Positions 22,258 to 31,400 of a stretch of DNA of 64,000 bases are shown in pieces (the first letter of the stretch is position 1; every line of letters starts with the position of its first letter). The stretch is from positions 434,001 through 498,000 of the forward strand of contig NZ_JANHDP010000002.1 of assembly GCF_024494695.1 (NCBI RefSeq). The letters run 5' to 3'. Position numbers and translations under genes: made by a program. The notes under the pieces were generated by a model. The model ran no database searches and had not been told where the DNA came from. It saw nothing but the letters and a program-made list of their open reading frames with translations. The stretch comes from Natronoarchaeum rubrum (lineage in GTDB: Archaea > Halobacteriota > Halobacteria > Halobacteriales > Natronoarchaeaceae).

Positions 22258-23262
22258 ATGAGCACTGAGACGGGCGATTCTGTCCTGATCATCGGCGGCA
22301 CGCGGTTCATCGGACGCTTCGCGGTCGAGGAGTTCCGCGAGCACGGTTACGACGTGACGATCTTCAACCGCGGGAACCACGAGAACCCGTTCGCCGACGA
22401 TCCCGACGTCGAGCACATCGAAGGCGACCGCACGGACGACGGCGACCTCGCCGACGCCGCGGCGGCCGATCCCGACGTGGTGATCGACTGCGTCGCCTAC
22501 AAACCGAAGGAGGTGCGGACGGCGACGCGGCTGTTCGACGACGTCGACGCCTACGTCTACGTCTCCAGCGGCGCGGCGTACGGCGACGAGGACGTGCCAA
22601 AGCGCGAGGACGAGACGACGCTGCACGAGTGCACCGAGGAGCAGGCTCGCGACGACTCCCACGAGACCTACGGCCCGCGCAAGGCCGAGGGCGACCGGGC
22701 GGTGTTCGAGGCAGCCGCCGAGCGCGGGGTCAACGCGATGAGCCTTCGCCCGCCGGTCGTCTACGGCCCCCACGACTACACCGAGCGCTTCGACTACTGG
22801 ATCGACCGAGTGAACGAGCACGACCGCGTGATCGTCCCCGGCGACGGGACGAATCTCTGGCACCGCGTCTACGTCGAATCGGTTGCTCGCGCGTTGCGGG
22901 TCGTCGCCGAGGAGGGCGAACCGGGCGAGGCGTACAACACGGGCGATCGACGCCTGCTCACGCTGGAGGAGGCCGTCGAAACGGTCGCGGACGCGCTGGA
23001 CGCCGACGTGGAGGTCGTCACCGCCGGCGAGCGCGAACTGGCGACCGCGGGCATCGAGCTGGAGGACTTCCCGCTGTACCGCGATTATCCGCACGTCATG
23101 TCGACCGAGAAGCTCTCGCGACTGGGCTGGGAGCCGGTTTCGGTCGAGGCAGGAATCGAGCGCGCCGTCGAGGACCACCTCGAAAGCGACCGAACGGGCC
23201 GCGAGAACGGGCCGGATCGGGACGCCGAAGAGCGGGTGTTGGGCGTGCTCGATACGCTCTGA
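22258..23262 (+). CDS. NAD-dependent epimerase/dehydratase (extended SDR)
   Basis: This is a 334-residue extended short-chain dehydrogenase. The N-terminal glycine motif is IIGGTRFIGR (about 11-20), the NAD-binding acid follows after strand 2, YVYVSSGAAYGD holds the catalytic Ser region (about 100-110), and YGPRK at 138-142 is the YxxxK active site. The family acts on nucleotide sugars or related carbonyl groups; the substrate is not evident. A longer open frame to 22018 is only antisense to the protease gene; ATG 22258 precedes the Rossmann motif by ten residues. It is divergent from the M48 protease with 153 bases between starts. Confidence 0.92.
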   Translation: MSTETGDSVLIIGGTRFIGRFAVEEFREHGYDVTIFNRGNHENPFADDPDVEHIEGDRTDDGDLADAAAADPDVVIDCVAYKPKEVRTATRLFDDVDAYVYVSSGAAYGDEDVPKREDETTLHECTEEQARDDSHETYGPRKAEGDRAVFEAAAERGVNAMSLRPPVVYGPHDYTERFDYWIDRVNEHDRVIVPGDGTNLWHRVYVESVARALRVVAEEGEPGEAYNTGDRRLLTLEEAVETVADALDADVEVVTAGERELATAGIELEDFPLYRDYPHVMSTEKLSRLGWEPVSVEAGIERAVEDHLESDRTGRENGPDRDAEERVLGVLDTL

Positions 23263-23439
23263 CGCTCTGATTTATCTCCAAGGCAGGCTGTGAAGCCTTC
23301 GTGAACAGTCTCTGTCTATAATAATTTCGACGGTTGATGCGAACACGCGAAAATCCTCGTCGCACTCGCGGTCGTTCCGGTGTATCCCCTCGCTACGCTC
23401 AGGTAGTATCTACTCCAGTGCGACATCTCGAATGGTTCC

Positions 23440-23925
23440 TTATCTCCTGAGTCCCAATATAGGGGTAGCAGCATCAGCGAACTCGATCAGCCACGAGCCG
23501 AATCTCGAAAGCGGGTCGGCTACGTCTTCACGCTCTAACGCATCTTGACGTGCCCTGTCAAGATTCCTACTACACTCATGATAACAGTCCTGAATACGTT
23601 GTTTTTGCTCCATCGTTAGTGGTGCGAATCCCCGATAATCATCCCCCAACGCCCACCGTCGCAAGGTGTGGTCGCTGTTCTCCTCGGGAAACCGGTTATA
23701 AAGCCGATCAAAGGCCTGATGCAGAAAATCACTCTCTGAATAGCCTTCCTCATCTGGATTCAATGCTCCAAGCCGGTAGGCACTCAGATCAGAGAGACGT
23801 TCATATGAATACCGTTCCCTGAGTGTGTCCAGTCTCTCATCTAAGAACTCCTCATTATTGGAAGGGTCTAGTTTGTCCGAGGGTTGCTGATCGGACTGGC
23901 TGTTTTCTTTGTTGTCCACACTCAT
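23440..23925 (-). CDS. hypothetical protein in an A/T-richer segment
   Basis: The 161-residue protein has no recognised family. It has a polar, disordered N-terminus (MSVDNKENSQSDQQ), then helical stretches including ERLDTLRERYSYERLSDL and QRIQDCYHECSRNLDRARQDALE, and a mildly hydrophobic end. Codon third positions are clearly less GC-rich than in the flanking epimerase and egsA genes. The surrounding bases 23280-24000 are also A/T-richer, which points to a recently acquired segment. The frame continues upstream to 24594, but that part is antisense to egsA. The ATG at 23925 sits just after a composition change. Confidence 0.6.
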   Translation of the reverse strand: MSVDNKENSQSDQQPSDKLDPSNNEEFLDERLDTLRERYSYERLSDLSAYRLGALNPDEEGYSESDFLHQAFDRLYNRFPEENSDHTLRRWALGDDYRGFAPLTMEQKQRIQDCYHECSRNLDRARQDALEREDVADPLSRFGSWLIEFADAATPILGLRR

Positions 23926-24067
23926 GACGCAAAATTGTCGATATACCTGAATAAATCTTCGGGACATCAGCAACGCGTCAAGCGCGTGAGGAATGGATAT
24001 CTGCACCGACCAACGCCAAGTTCCCGAAGGGACAAACTGTATCACACTCGGGTGTCTTCCCCCGAGT

Positions 24068-25126
24068 ATGTTCGACAAGACCACCTGGATCCGGCTGCCC
24101 CGGAACGTGGTGGTGGGCCACGGCGTCATCGACCAGACGGTCGAGGCCGTCCGCGAGCTCCACCTCCAGGGCCGGCCGCTGATCGTCACCAGCCCGACGC
24201 CCCGGGAGATCGCCGCCGATCGGATCGTCGAGCAGTTCGCGGCCGAGGGCGTCGACCCCGAGATCGTCGAGGTCGAGGACGCCAGCTTCGAGGCGATCCA
24301 GCGCGTGATCGACACGGCCCGCGAGGTCGATCCGGGGTTCCTGATCGGCGTCGGCGGCGGGAAGGCGATCGATATCGCAAAGATGGCCAGCGACGACGTC
24401 GGCCGCGGGTTCGTCTCGGTGCCGACGGCGGCGAGCCACGACGGGATCGTCAGCAACCGCGGCTCGGTGCCGGACGGCGACACGCGCCACAGCGTCGCCG
24501 CCGAGCCGCCGCTGGCGGTCGTCGCCGACACCGAGATCCTGGCGAACGCGCCCTGGGAGCTGACCACGGCGGGCTGTGCCGACATCATCAGCAACTACAC
24601 CGCCGTGATGGACTGGCGGCTCGCCGACCGGCTCAAGAGCGTCCACTACTCCGAGTACGCCGGCGCGCTCTCGGAGATGACCGCCGAGATGCTTGTGGGC
24701 AACGCCGACTCGATCCGGCCCGGCCTCGAGGAATCGTCGTGGATCGTCGTCAAGGCGCTGGTGTCCTCGGGCGTCGCGATGTCGATCGCCGGCTCCTCGC
24801 GACCGGCCTCGGGCGCCGAGCACCTCTTTTCACACCAGCTCGACCGAATCGCGCCGGGGAGAGCGCTCCACGGCCACCAGGTCGGCGTCGGCTCGATCAT
24901 GACTGCCTTCCTCCACGGCGGCGAGGACGGCATCTGGCGGGACATTCGGCGGGCGCTCGACAGCATCGACGCCCCGACGACCGCGGCGGAACTCGATCTC
25001 GATCCGGAGGAAGTCGTCGAGGCGCTGTCGACCTGTCACGAAATCCGGGACCGCTACACGATCCTCGGCAACGGTATCGAGGAGTCGGCAGCGCGATCTG
25101 TCGCCGAGAAGACGGACGTGATCTGA
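24068..25126 (+). CDS. egsA: sn-glycerol-1-phosphate dehydrogenase
   Basis: The 352-residue enzyme reduces dihydroxyacetone phosphate to sn-glycerol-1-phosphate, setting the archaeal stereochemistry of membrane lipids. It belongs to the iron-alcohol-dehydrogenase-like fold. LIGVGGGKAIDIAKMAS (about 97-113) is the NAD(P) loop, VPTAASHDGIVSNRGSV the substrate strand, and ASGAEHLFSHQLDRI plus ALHGHQVGVGSIM supply the zinc-binding His residues. Length is normal. A 25-codon upstream extension exists, but MFDKTTWIRLPRNVVVG is the family N-terminus. Confidence 0.97.
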   Translation: MFDKTTWIRLPRNVVVGHGVIDQTVEAVRELHLQGRPLIVTSPTPREIAADRIVEQFAAEGVDPEIVEVEDASFEAIQRVIDTAREVDPGFLIGVGGGKAIDIAKMASDDVGRGFVSVPTAASHDGIVSNRGSVPDGDTRHSVAAEPPLAVVADTEILANAPWELTTAGCADIISNYTAVMDWRLADRLKSVHYSEYAGALSEMTAEMLVGNADSIRPGLEESSWIVVKALVSSGVAMSIAGSSRPASGAEHLFSHQLDRIAPGRALHGHQVGVGSIMTAFLHGGEDGIWRDIRRALDSIDAPTTAAELDLDPEEVVEALSTCHEIRDRYTILGNGIEESAARSVAEKTDVI

Positions 25127-25146
25127 CCCCGGCAAAAGCGGGTTTC

Positions 25147-25833
25147 TCAGACCGACGCCGCCAGCCGATCCAGTACCGCGTACAGCCTCTCGCGGCACGC
25201 CTCGAACGGCGCGTCCTCGGCGAGTAGCTCGTTCTCGGACTGCACGTACTTGCCGTCGCCGAGTTCGTCGGCGGCGTCGACGAGCGCGGTCAGACTCTCC
25301 GGCGTCGCTTCGAGGTGGAACTGCAGCCCCAGCGAGTTCCCCACGGCGAACGCCTGCTGCTCGCAGGCGTCCGTCCGGGCGACCTGCGTCGCGCCCTCGG
25401 GCAGATCGTACGTGTCGCCGTGCCAGTGGAGCGCCTCGTAGCGCTCGCCCAGCGGCGCCAGCGGCGACTCGGCGGCGGCGTCGGTCGCCTCGACCGGGAA
25501 CCAGCCGATCTCGGAGCGCTCGTGGGGGTAGACGTCGGCGCCGAGCGCCGCGGCGAGTAGCTGGGCGCCCAGACAGACGCCGAGGACGGGCGTGCCGTCC
25601 TCGTGGACCGTCCGAATCAGGTCGCGCTCGTCGACGAGATGCGGATACGCCTCGTCGTCGTAGACGCCCATCGGCCCGCCCATCACGACGAGCAGGTCGA
25701 ACTCGTCGGGATCGGGCAGCGGCTCGTCGTCGGAAAGGTGTGTCCCGGTCAGCTCGTGGCCGCGCTCGCGCGCCCAGTCGGCGATCGCCGCCGGCGGCTC
25801 GTAGGCGACGTGCTGGAGGTAGTGAACGTGCAC
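25147..25833 (-). CDS. class I glutamine amidotransferase-like protein
   Basis: The 228-residue protein has a GATase-1 fold with the full triad: Cys87 in GVCLGAQLLAAALG, and His173 and Glu175 in LQFHLEATPES. The oxyanion region GGPMGVYDD (about 52-60) is present. It resembles the stand-alone GMP-synthase-glutaminase-like proteins of haloarchaea; true GuaA glutaminases are usually shorter and linked to guaB/guaA genes, which are absent here. The start is GTG at 25833 (residues V-H-V-H-Y-L). It is convergent with egsA (20 bases apart). Substrate is unknown. Confidence 0.88.
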   Translation of the reverse strand: MHVHYLQHVAYEPPAAIADWARERGHELTGTHLSDDEPLPDPDEFDLLVVMGGPMGVYDDEAYPHLVDERDLIRTVHEDGTPVLGVCLGAQLLAAALGADVYPHERSEIGWFPVEATDAAAESPLAPLGERYEALHWHGDTYDLPEGATQVARTDACEQQAFAVGNSLGLQFHLEATPESLTALVDAADELGDGKYVQSENELLAEDAPFEACRERLYAVLDRLAASV

Positions 25834-25893
25834 GGCGGGACTGGGGTCGGAGCCGGCATCAAGCGGCCGGTCGGCGCAAAAATCGCGGCCGTG

Positions 25894-27198
25894 TCAGGCG
25901 AAGTCCTCGTACGTCGGCCGATCGCGGTCGCCGGGGAACTCGTCGACGGGCGCGGTGGTCTGGTCGCCGCTCTCCATGTCCTTGACCGTCACCTCGCCGT
26001 TTTCGAGGTCGCGCTCGCCGGCGATGACGACCGTGTCGGCGTTGATCGAGTCGGCGTAGTTCATCTGGGCGCCGAAGCTGCGATCGGAAACGTCGGTCTC
26101 GACGACGTTGCCCGACGCGCGCAGGTCGCGGGCGATCCGGGCGGCGACCGGTCTGGTGTCGCCGACCTGCAGCACGTAGTAGTCGGTCGACAGCGCCTCC
26201 TCGGGCCAGACGCCGGCGCGCTGGAGGAGTAAGGAGAGCGTGGCGTCGCCGGGCGCGAAGCCGACCGCGGGCGTGGGCTGGCCGCCGAAGCTCTCGATCA
26301 GGTCGTCGTAGCGCCCGCCGCCGAAGACGGCCCGGGAGACTTCGCCGGTGGAGTCGAAGCACTCGAACACGACGCCGGTGTAGTAATCGAGGCCGCGGGC
26401 GGTTTCCAGCGAGAGCGTGCAGTGCTCGCGGACGCCGAAGTCGTCGGCGGCGTCGAGCACGTTCTGCAGGTTCGTGACGGCCCCCTCGATGCGCTCGGTG
26501 CCGGCGAACTCGATCAGCTCGTCGAGGTTTGCCTCGTCGACGTCGAGCAGCTCGTCGAACTGCTCGGCCTGCTCGTAGGAGAGTCCGGCGCCGACCAGCA
26601 GGTCGTGGTACTCCGCCTGTTCGACCTTCGCGCTCTTGTCGACCGCGCGGATCGCCTCGCGCACGTCGATCTCGCCGTCGAACGTCTCCAGCAGCCCGCC
26701 GAGGATATCCCGGTGGGAAACCCGGAACTCGAAGTCCGATTGCTCTAAGCCGAGGTTCGTGAGCATGTCGCCCGCCACGGCGAGGATCTCGGCGTCGGCG
26801 TCCGGACTGCTGGAGCCGAAGATGTCGACGTTGGTCTGGTAGAACTCGCGGAACCGGCCCTGCTGGGGCTCCTCGTAGCGCCAGAACGGCCGCGTCGAGA
26901 ACCACTTGATCGGCTTCGAGAGCTCCTGTTGCTTGGCGACGACCATCCGCGCGACCGTCGGCGTCAGCTCCGGCGTCAGGGCGACGTGACGGCCGCCCTG
27001 GTCCTCGAAGCTGTACAGTTCGTCGACGATCTCCTCGCCGCTCTTGTCGATGTACATCTCGGCCGGCTCCAGGGTCGGCGTGTCGATCTCGCGGAACCCG
27101 TATGCTCGGACGGTGTCCTCGACGTCGTCGAAGACCTGCCGCCGAGCCTGCATCTCCGCGGGGTAGAAGTCGCGAAAGCCCTTGATGCGGTCGTACAT
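25894..27198 (-). CDS. hisS: histidyl-tRNA synthetase
   Basis: This class II synthetase has 434 residues. Motif 1 surrounds LTPELTPTVARMV, motif 2 is RPFWRYEEPQQGRFREFYQTNVDIFG (about 110-135), and the histidine-specific loops GLDYYTGVVFE and GGGRYDDLIESFGG follow. The C-terminal anticodon-binding domain begins near 335 with DYYVLQVGDTRPVA. Length fits archaeal HisRS. It lies 60 bases before the amidotransferase-like gene on the same strand. A longer reading in another frame over the same bases is a shadow. Confidence 0.97.
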   Translation of the reverse strand: MYDRIKGFRDFYPAEMQARRQVFDDVEDTVRAYGFREIDTPTLEPAEMYIDKSGEEIVDELYSFEDQGGRHVALTPELTPTVARMVVAKQQELSKPIKWFSTRPFWRYEEPQQGRFREFYQTNVDIFGSSSPDADAEILAVAGDMLTNLGLEQSDFEFRVSHRDILGGLLETFDGEIDVREAIRAVDKSAKVEQAEYHDLLVGAGLSYEQAEQFDELLDVDEANLDELIEFAGTERIEGAVTNLQNVLDAADDFGVREHCTLSLETARGLDYYTGVVFECFDSTGEVSRAVFGGGRYDDLIESFGGQPTPAVGFAPGDATLSLLLQRAGVWPEEALSTDYYVLQVGDTRPVAARIARDLRASGNVVETDVSDRSFGAQMNYADSINADTVVIAGERDLENGEVTVKDMESGDQTTAPVDEFPGDRDRPTYEDFA

Positions 27199-27798
27199 AC
27201 GGGTGGATTCGCCGAGGGGCCGCTTGAAACCTGCCTTTCGAGGATGGGTACGTGTGACTGTCGTGACCGATGGGAATGGACTCGAAAGCCCTCGGATCGC
27301 CCCTCGGAATGACCGACACGATGGCTACGATCGAAGACACTACTACGAAAGCCCTCGGCCCGCTCGCCCTTTCAGTCCACCAGGGACAGCATTGCGCGGG
27401 TCGCCGGAAGACTCACTGCGTTCGTCTTCCGAGCCCTCACTCGCTCACTACGTTCGCTCGCGAGGACGCCGAGGGCGACCACGCGCACCCCGGCCCTTCC
27501 CCGTGGGCGCGACACGGAGGTCGCGCCCGGCCGTGCGGCTGCGGTGGCGCGCGCTGTCGAGCCTTCATGATCTTCGCGAGCGCAGCGAGCGAACGGCTCG
27601 AAAGAGCTTGCTCTTTCGGTGCGAGACAGCGCCGCGCGAGGGAGGCGCCGCAGGCGCCGAGGCTGGGGAGGACGAGGGTGCGGTGCGGTGGGTATGCAAA
27701 GGACCACCGCGGGCTTTCAGGGTGTCGTCGTTCCGTCCCGTTCGAGAGAGCGCGGCGGAGGCTTTCGGAGCGTGAGAACTAGGTATCGGCCGTCACTT
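27199..27798. repeat. 600-base noncoding block rich in inverted repeats and GAAAGCC-type phrases
   Basis: No real gene is seen: frames on both strands here have arginine/proline-rich composition and no family features. The block holds CGAAAGAGC/GCTCTTTCG (27599-27618), GGCGCC-GCA-GGCGCC (27644-27658) and many GAGCG/CGCTC arms. The phrase CGAAAGCCCTCGG occurs twice (27283-27295 and 27347-27359), and related phrases with GAAAG or CTTTC recur at about 27368, 27711 and 27759. Its modular look, with hairpins between conserved short words, suggests an interspersed haloarchaeal noncoding repeat. CTACTACGAAAG at 27341 is also found at 11611 next to another gene. Confidence 0.5.
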
Positions 27799-29616
27799 CT
27801 AGAGCCGTCGATCCAGAAAGTCCGCCAGGATCTCGAACAGCCGGATCTTCTGGTCGATATCCGAGGAGGCGTGGCCCTCCTCGCCGAGTTCCACGTACTC
27901 GAAGTCGCCGTCCTCGCCGTCCTCGAACCCGAGGTCTCGCAGTTCGTCGCGGAAGATCCGGGCTTGGGACACCGGGACCCGCCGATCGTTGACGCCGTGG
28001 ACCATCAGCAGCGGCGCCGCGAGGTTCTCGGCGTGGTTCACAGGACTTCGCTCGCGGTACAGGTCGGGGTTCTCGTCCGGCGTGCCGATGTTCTTCTCCA
28101 GCAACTCGGTCCGGTAGTGGGGCATCGTGTTCTCGAACATGTCATCCAGATCGGTCAGGCCGATCCAGGCCACGCCGGCGTCGTACAGCTCCGGGTACAT
28201 CGTCATCTGGCAGTACGCCGAGTAGCCGCCGTAGGAGCCGCCGAACACCGCGATCCGGTTCTCGTCGATCCAGTCTTTGTCGCGCAGCAGTTTCGCGCCC
28301 TCGGCGATGTCGGCCTGCTCGTCGCCGCCCCAGTCGTCGTACAGCAGTTCGACGAACTCGCGTCCGCGGCCGGTCGACCCGCGGTAGTTGACCTCCAGCA
28401 CGCTGTACCCCTGGCTGACGAGGAACTGCGTGTACAGATCGAAGCTCCGCGTGTCCTGTGCGCGGGGGCCGCCGTGGGGTTTGACGACCGCCGGCGATGG
28501 GCGCTCGCCCGAGTCGTACAGCAGCGCCTCGATCTCCAGCCCATCGTGGCTCTCGAACGTGAAAAAGTCGGCCTCGGCGAAGCGGTCGGGATCCACGTCG
28601 CCGTACTCGGCTTCGAGCAGCGGCTCGGACTCGTCGGCCTCGAGGTCGTAGGCCAGCAGCTCGGGCCGTCGATCGCCGGTGGTGTGGGTGAGCAGCACCC
28701 GATCGTCCCCCAGCACGGGGTCGCCGCCCTGGCGCCCGTGGTACTGCGTGACGCCTTCCGGAACGTCGAGTTCGCGCCCCTCGCCCGTCTCGACGTCGTA
28801 GACCAGCGGGACGACCGCGGCGTCGCGCGTCCGGTGGGCGAGGAAGCGCTCGCCGTCGGGCAGGAAGGCGACTGGCTCCTCGACGGCGTCGAGATCGCCG
28901 AACCAGGTCACCTCGTCGGTCGACAGGTCGTAGACGCCGCACCGCGAGAGATCCTCGGTGTTGTCCGAGACGAGCAGGCGCTCTCCGTCCGGCCCCCAGT
29001 CGGCCGGTGCCGCTTCGGCGCCAGTCTCGCCGATCTGCAGATTCCGCGGGTCCGACCCGTCCGCGTTGGCCACGTACGCGTCCATGTTCTCGAACACGTC
29101 CGTCTCGTTGGTCGCGTACGCGATCCGGTCGCAGTTCGGCGAGAGCAGCCCGCCGTAGGCGGCGCGCTCGTAGTCGGTCACCTTCGTCGTCTCGCCGGTC
29201 GACAGGTCGTGACGGTAGAGGTTCATTTGCCCGCCGGCCGAGGACCCCAGCAGCAGCGTCTCGCCGTCCTCGCCGACGTCCGCGAGCGTGACTTGCCCGT
29301 CCATCTCGACGACGGGCTCGGCCTCGCCCTCGCGGTCGATGGCGTACACGTCGTTTTGCTCGTTGCCGGCGTCGTCGAGGTGGAAGAACACCCGCTCGCC
29401 GTCGGCGTCCCACTCGACGGGCCAGCGAGCGTTGCGGGGCACCTCACCGTCGCTGACCTGCGTCAGCTCGCCGGTTTCGGCGTCGATCAGGTGGAGTTCG
29501 TTCCGGCCCGATACGTCGTAGTAGACGGCCACCTCGTCGCCGTCGGGCGACGCCGTCGGATGGTGGAACGTCGGGAGGCTCGCGAGGTCTTCGAGGAGGT
29601 CGCGATCGTCGGTCAT
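27799..29616 (-). CDS. S9 family (prolyl oligopeptidase-type) serine peptidase
   Basis: The 605-residue protein has an N-terminal beta-propeller of roughly 350 residues, marked by repeats such as SPDGDEVAVYYD and LSPNCDRIAYATN, and a C-terminal alpha/beta hydrolase. The triad is Ser461 in FGGSYGGYSAYC, Asp544 in HGVNDRRVP and His582 in GEEGHASSD. VVKPHGGPRAQDTRSFD supplies the oxyanion loop. Family members cleave short peptides or remove acyl-amino acids. No signal peptide is seen, so the enzyme is cytoplasmic. ATG 29616 was chosen over 29859 because MTDDRDLLEDLASLPTFHHPTASPDG is the usual opening. Confidence 0.92.
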   Translation of the reverse strand: MTDDRDLLEDLASLPTFHHPTASPDGDEVAVYYDVSGRNELHLIDAETGELTQVSDGEVPRNARWPVEWDADGERVFFHLDDAGNEQNDVYAIDREGEAEPVVEMDGQVTLADVGEDGETLLLGSSAGGQMNLYRHDLSTGETTKVTDYERAAYGGLLSPNCDRIAYATNETDVFENMDAYVANADGSDPRNLQIGETGAEAAPADWGPDGERLLVSDNTEDLSRCGVYDLSTDEVTWFGDLDAVEEPVAFLPDGERFLAHRTRDAAVVPLVYDVETGEGRELDVPEGVTQYHGRQGGDPVLGDDRVLLTHTTGDRRPELLAYDLEADESEPLLEAEYGDVDPDRFAEADFFTFESHDGLEIEALLYDSGERPSPAVVKPHGGPRAQDTRSFDLYTQFLVSQGYSVLEVNYRGSTGRGREFVELLYDDWGGDEQADIAEGAKLLRDKDWIDENRIAVFGGSYGGYSAYCQMTMYPELYDAGVAWIGLTDLDDMFENTMPHYRTELLEKNIGTPDENPDLYRERSPVNHAENLAAPLLMVHGVNDRRVPVSQARIFRDELRDLGFEDGEDGDFEYVELGEEGHASSDIDQKIRLFEILADFLDRRL

Positions 29617-29717
29617 ACCCCAACGTGCAGCCGTTCGGCTGATAAATGTGTGCGAGCAGGAAAGAAGTGGGCGCTTCGGCGGCACGACGCGAGCGGCCTC
29701 CCGTCGCGGTCGGCGTC

Positions 29718-31232
29718 CTACGCGTCGTAGAGCTCGCCGTACTTCTCGGTGACGTGGTCGACGAAGTAGTCCGCGGTCAGCTCCTCGCCGGTCGCGCGCT
29801 CGATCAGTTCGTCGGTGGTGTACCGGCAGCCCTCGCTGTGGACGTTCTCGGTGAGCCACTCGTGGATCGGCTCGAACTCGCCCTCGCGGACGAGTTCGTC
29901 GACCGCCAGCTCCTCGCGGACGGCGTCGTCGATCTGGGCGGCCAGCACGCTGCCGAGCGTGTACGTCGAGAAGTAGCCGAAGCTGCCGTGGCTCCAGTGG
30001 ATGTCCTGCAGGCAGCCGTCGGCGTCGGTGTCGGGCCGGATGCCCAGATACTCCTCGTACTTGTCGTTCCAGGCCTCGGGGACGTCCTCGACGTCGAGTT
30101 CGCCGCGGATCAGCTGCTTTTCGATCTCGAAGCGCACCACGATGTGCATGTGATAGGTCAGCTCGTCCGCCTCGACCCGAATCAGGTTGTCGTCGTACAC
30201 CTGGTTGGCGGCCTCGTAGGCCTCCTCGACGGTGACGTCTTCGAGCTGGGGGAACTGCTCTTGCATCGCCGGCAGCATCAGCTCCCAGAAGGCGCGGGTC
30301 CGCCCGACGTGGTTCTCCCAGAAGCGCGACTGGGACTCGTGGACCGAGAGGTCGCGGGACTCGCCCAGCGGCGTCCCGTAGTGCTCGTCGGGCAGGCCCT
30401 GGGTGTAGGTGGCGTGGCCGAACTCGTGGACCGTGCTGAGCAGGGCGCCCATCGGGTCCTCCTCGTTGAACCGAGTCGTGATGCGCGCGTCGAACTGCGT
30501 CCCCGAAGAGAACGGGTGGGGCGCGGTGTCGAGCCGGCCGCGGTCGAAGTCGTAGTCGAGCTCGTCGAGCACGTCGCGCACGAACGCCTCCTGCTTGTCT
30601 TCCGGATACTCGCCCGAGAAGGCGTCAGTCGCGAGATCGGCCTCCGAATCCGCGACCTCGTCGATCAGGGGCACCAGCTCCTCTTTGAGCCGGGTCAGCA
30701 CGCGATCCGCGGTCTCGATGTCGAGGTACGGCTCGTACTCCGCGAACAGCACCGCGTAGGGGTCGGCGTCGGGATCGACGTGCTCGGCGTACTCCCGCTT
30801 GAGCTCGACCAGCTTCTCGAGGGTGGGCGCGAAGATCGAGAAGTCGTCTTCCTCGCGGGCCTGCTTCCACTTCGGATGGGCCTCACTGGTCGTCTTCGAG
30901 ATCTCCTCGACGAGCTCGGTCGGCACGCTCGTCGCGCGGTCGTACTCCCGGCGGACCTCGCGGACGATCGCCCGCTGGTCGCCGTTCAGGTCGGCGGCTT
31001 CCAGCGCGTCGAGCTGTTCGCCGGTCTCCTCGTCGGTCAGCAGCTCGTGGCTCACCGCCGAGAGCGCCGAGAGCTGCTGGGAGCGCGCGGGCGTGCCGCC
31101 TTCGGGCATCATCACTTCCTGATCCCAGTTGAGGATCCCCGCGGCGTTCCGGACGTTCGTCAGTCGCTTGACCGTGCCGAGAAACGCTTCGTACTCCTCG
31201 GGCGTCTCCTCTGCAGTCGCGTCTGTTGCCAT
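29718..31232 (-). CDS. M32 family (Taq-type) metallocarboxypeptidase
   Basis: The 504-residue protein is almost wholly helical. The zinc site is HEFGH at 269-273 ([16 protein letters not shown]), with the third ligand Glu in [15 protein letters not shown] near 299. The substrate motif [17 protein letters not shown] (about 239-255) and the C-terminal [17 protein letters not shown] are diagnostic of M32. It removes C-terminal amino acids from peptides in the cytoplasm and probably complements the S9 peptidase 101 bases downstream and the M20 enzyme upstream, giving a three-gene peptidase neighbourhood on one strand. Confidence 0.95.
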   Translation of the reverse strand: MATDATAEETPEEYEAFLGTVKRLTNVRNAAGILNWDQEVMMPEGGTPARSQQLSALSAVSHELLTDEETGEQLDALEAADLNGDQRAIVREVRREYDRATSVPTELVEEISKTTSEAHPKWKQAREEDDFSIFAPTLEKLVELKREYAEHVDPDADPYAVLFAEYEPYLDIETADRVLTRLKEELVPLIDEVADSEADLATDAFSGEYPEDKQEAFVRDVLDELDYDFDRGRLDTAPHPFSSGTQFDARITTRFNEEDPMGALLSTVHEFGHATYTQGLPDEHYGTPLGESRDLSVHESQSRFWENHVGRTRAFWELMLPAMQEQFPQLEDVTVEEAYEAANQVYDDNLIRVEADELTYHMHIVVRFEIEKQLIRGELDVEDVPEAWNDKYEEYLGIRPDTDADGCLQDIHWSHGSFGYFSTYTLGSVLAAQIDDAVREELAVDELVREGEFEPIHEWLTENVHSEGCRYTTDELIERATGEELTADYFVDHVTEKYGELYDA

Positions 31233-31327
31233 GGTCGCGAGGTAGACGGCGGCGACGTATCAATCCAACTGTAGCAGAAGATCATTCGGAACCTCGACGA
31301 CGGATCGACCGCCGGCACCGCGTCGGC

Positions 31328-31400
31328 GCCGCTACTTGGCCGGTCACCGCTCGGAGACGCCGCTACTCGGCCGGCCACCGCTCGGAGACGCCGCTACTCG
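31328..31400. repeat. 31-base tandem repeat, about 2.4 copies, covering a gene end
   Basis: Two 31-base units (31328-31358 and 31359-31389) differ at two bases, and a third unit is cut after 11 bases at 31400. The partial third unit includes the stop codon (31394-31396) of the M20 peptidase gene, so duplicated gene-end sequence trails the gene. The unit contains the phrases GCCGCTACT and CCGCTCGGAGAC. Confidence 0.85.

Noticed and set aside
27619..29730. 703-codon plus-strand frame over the S9 peptidase
   Set aside because: Antisense shadow of a peptidase with an intact Ser-Asp-His triad; its first part lies in the noncoding repeat block.
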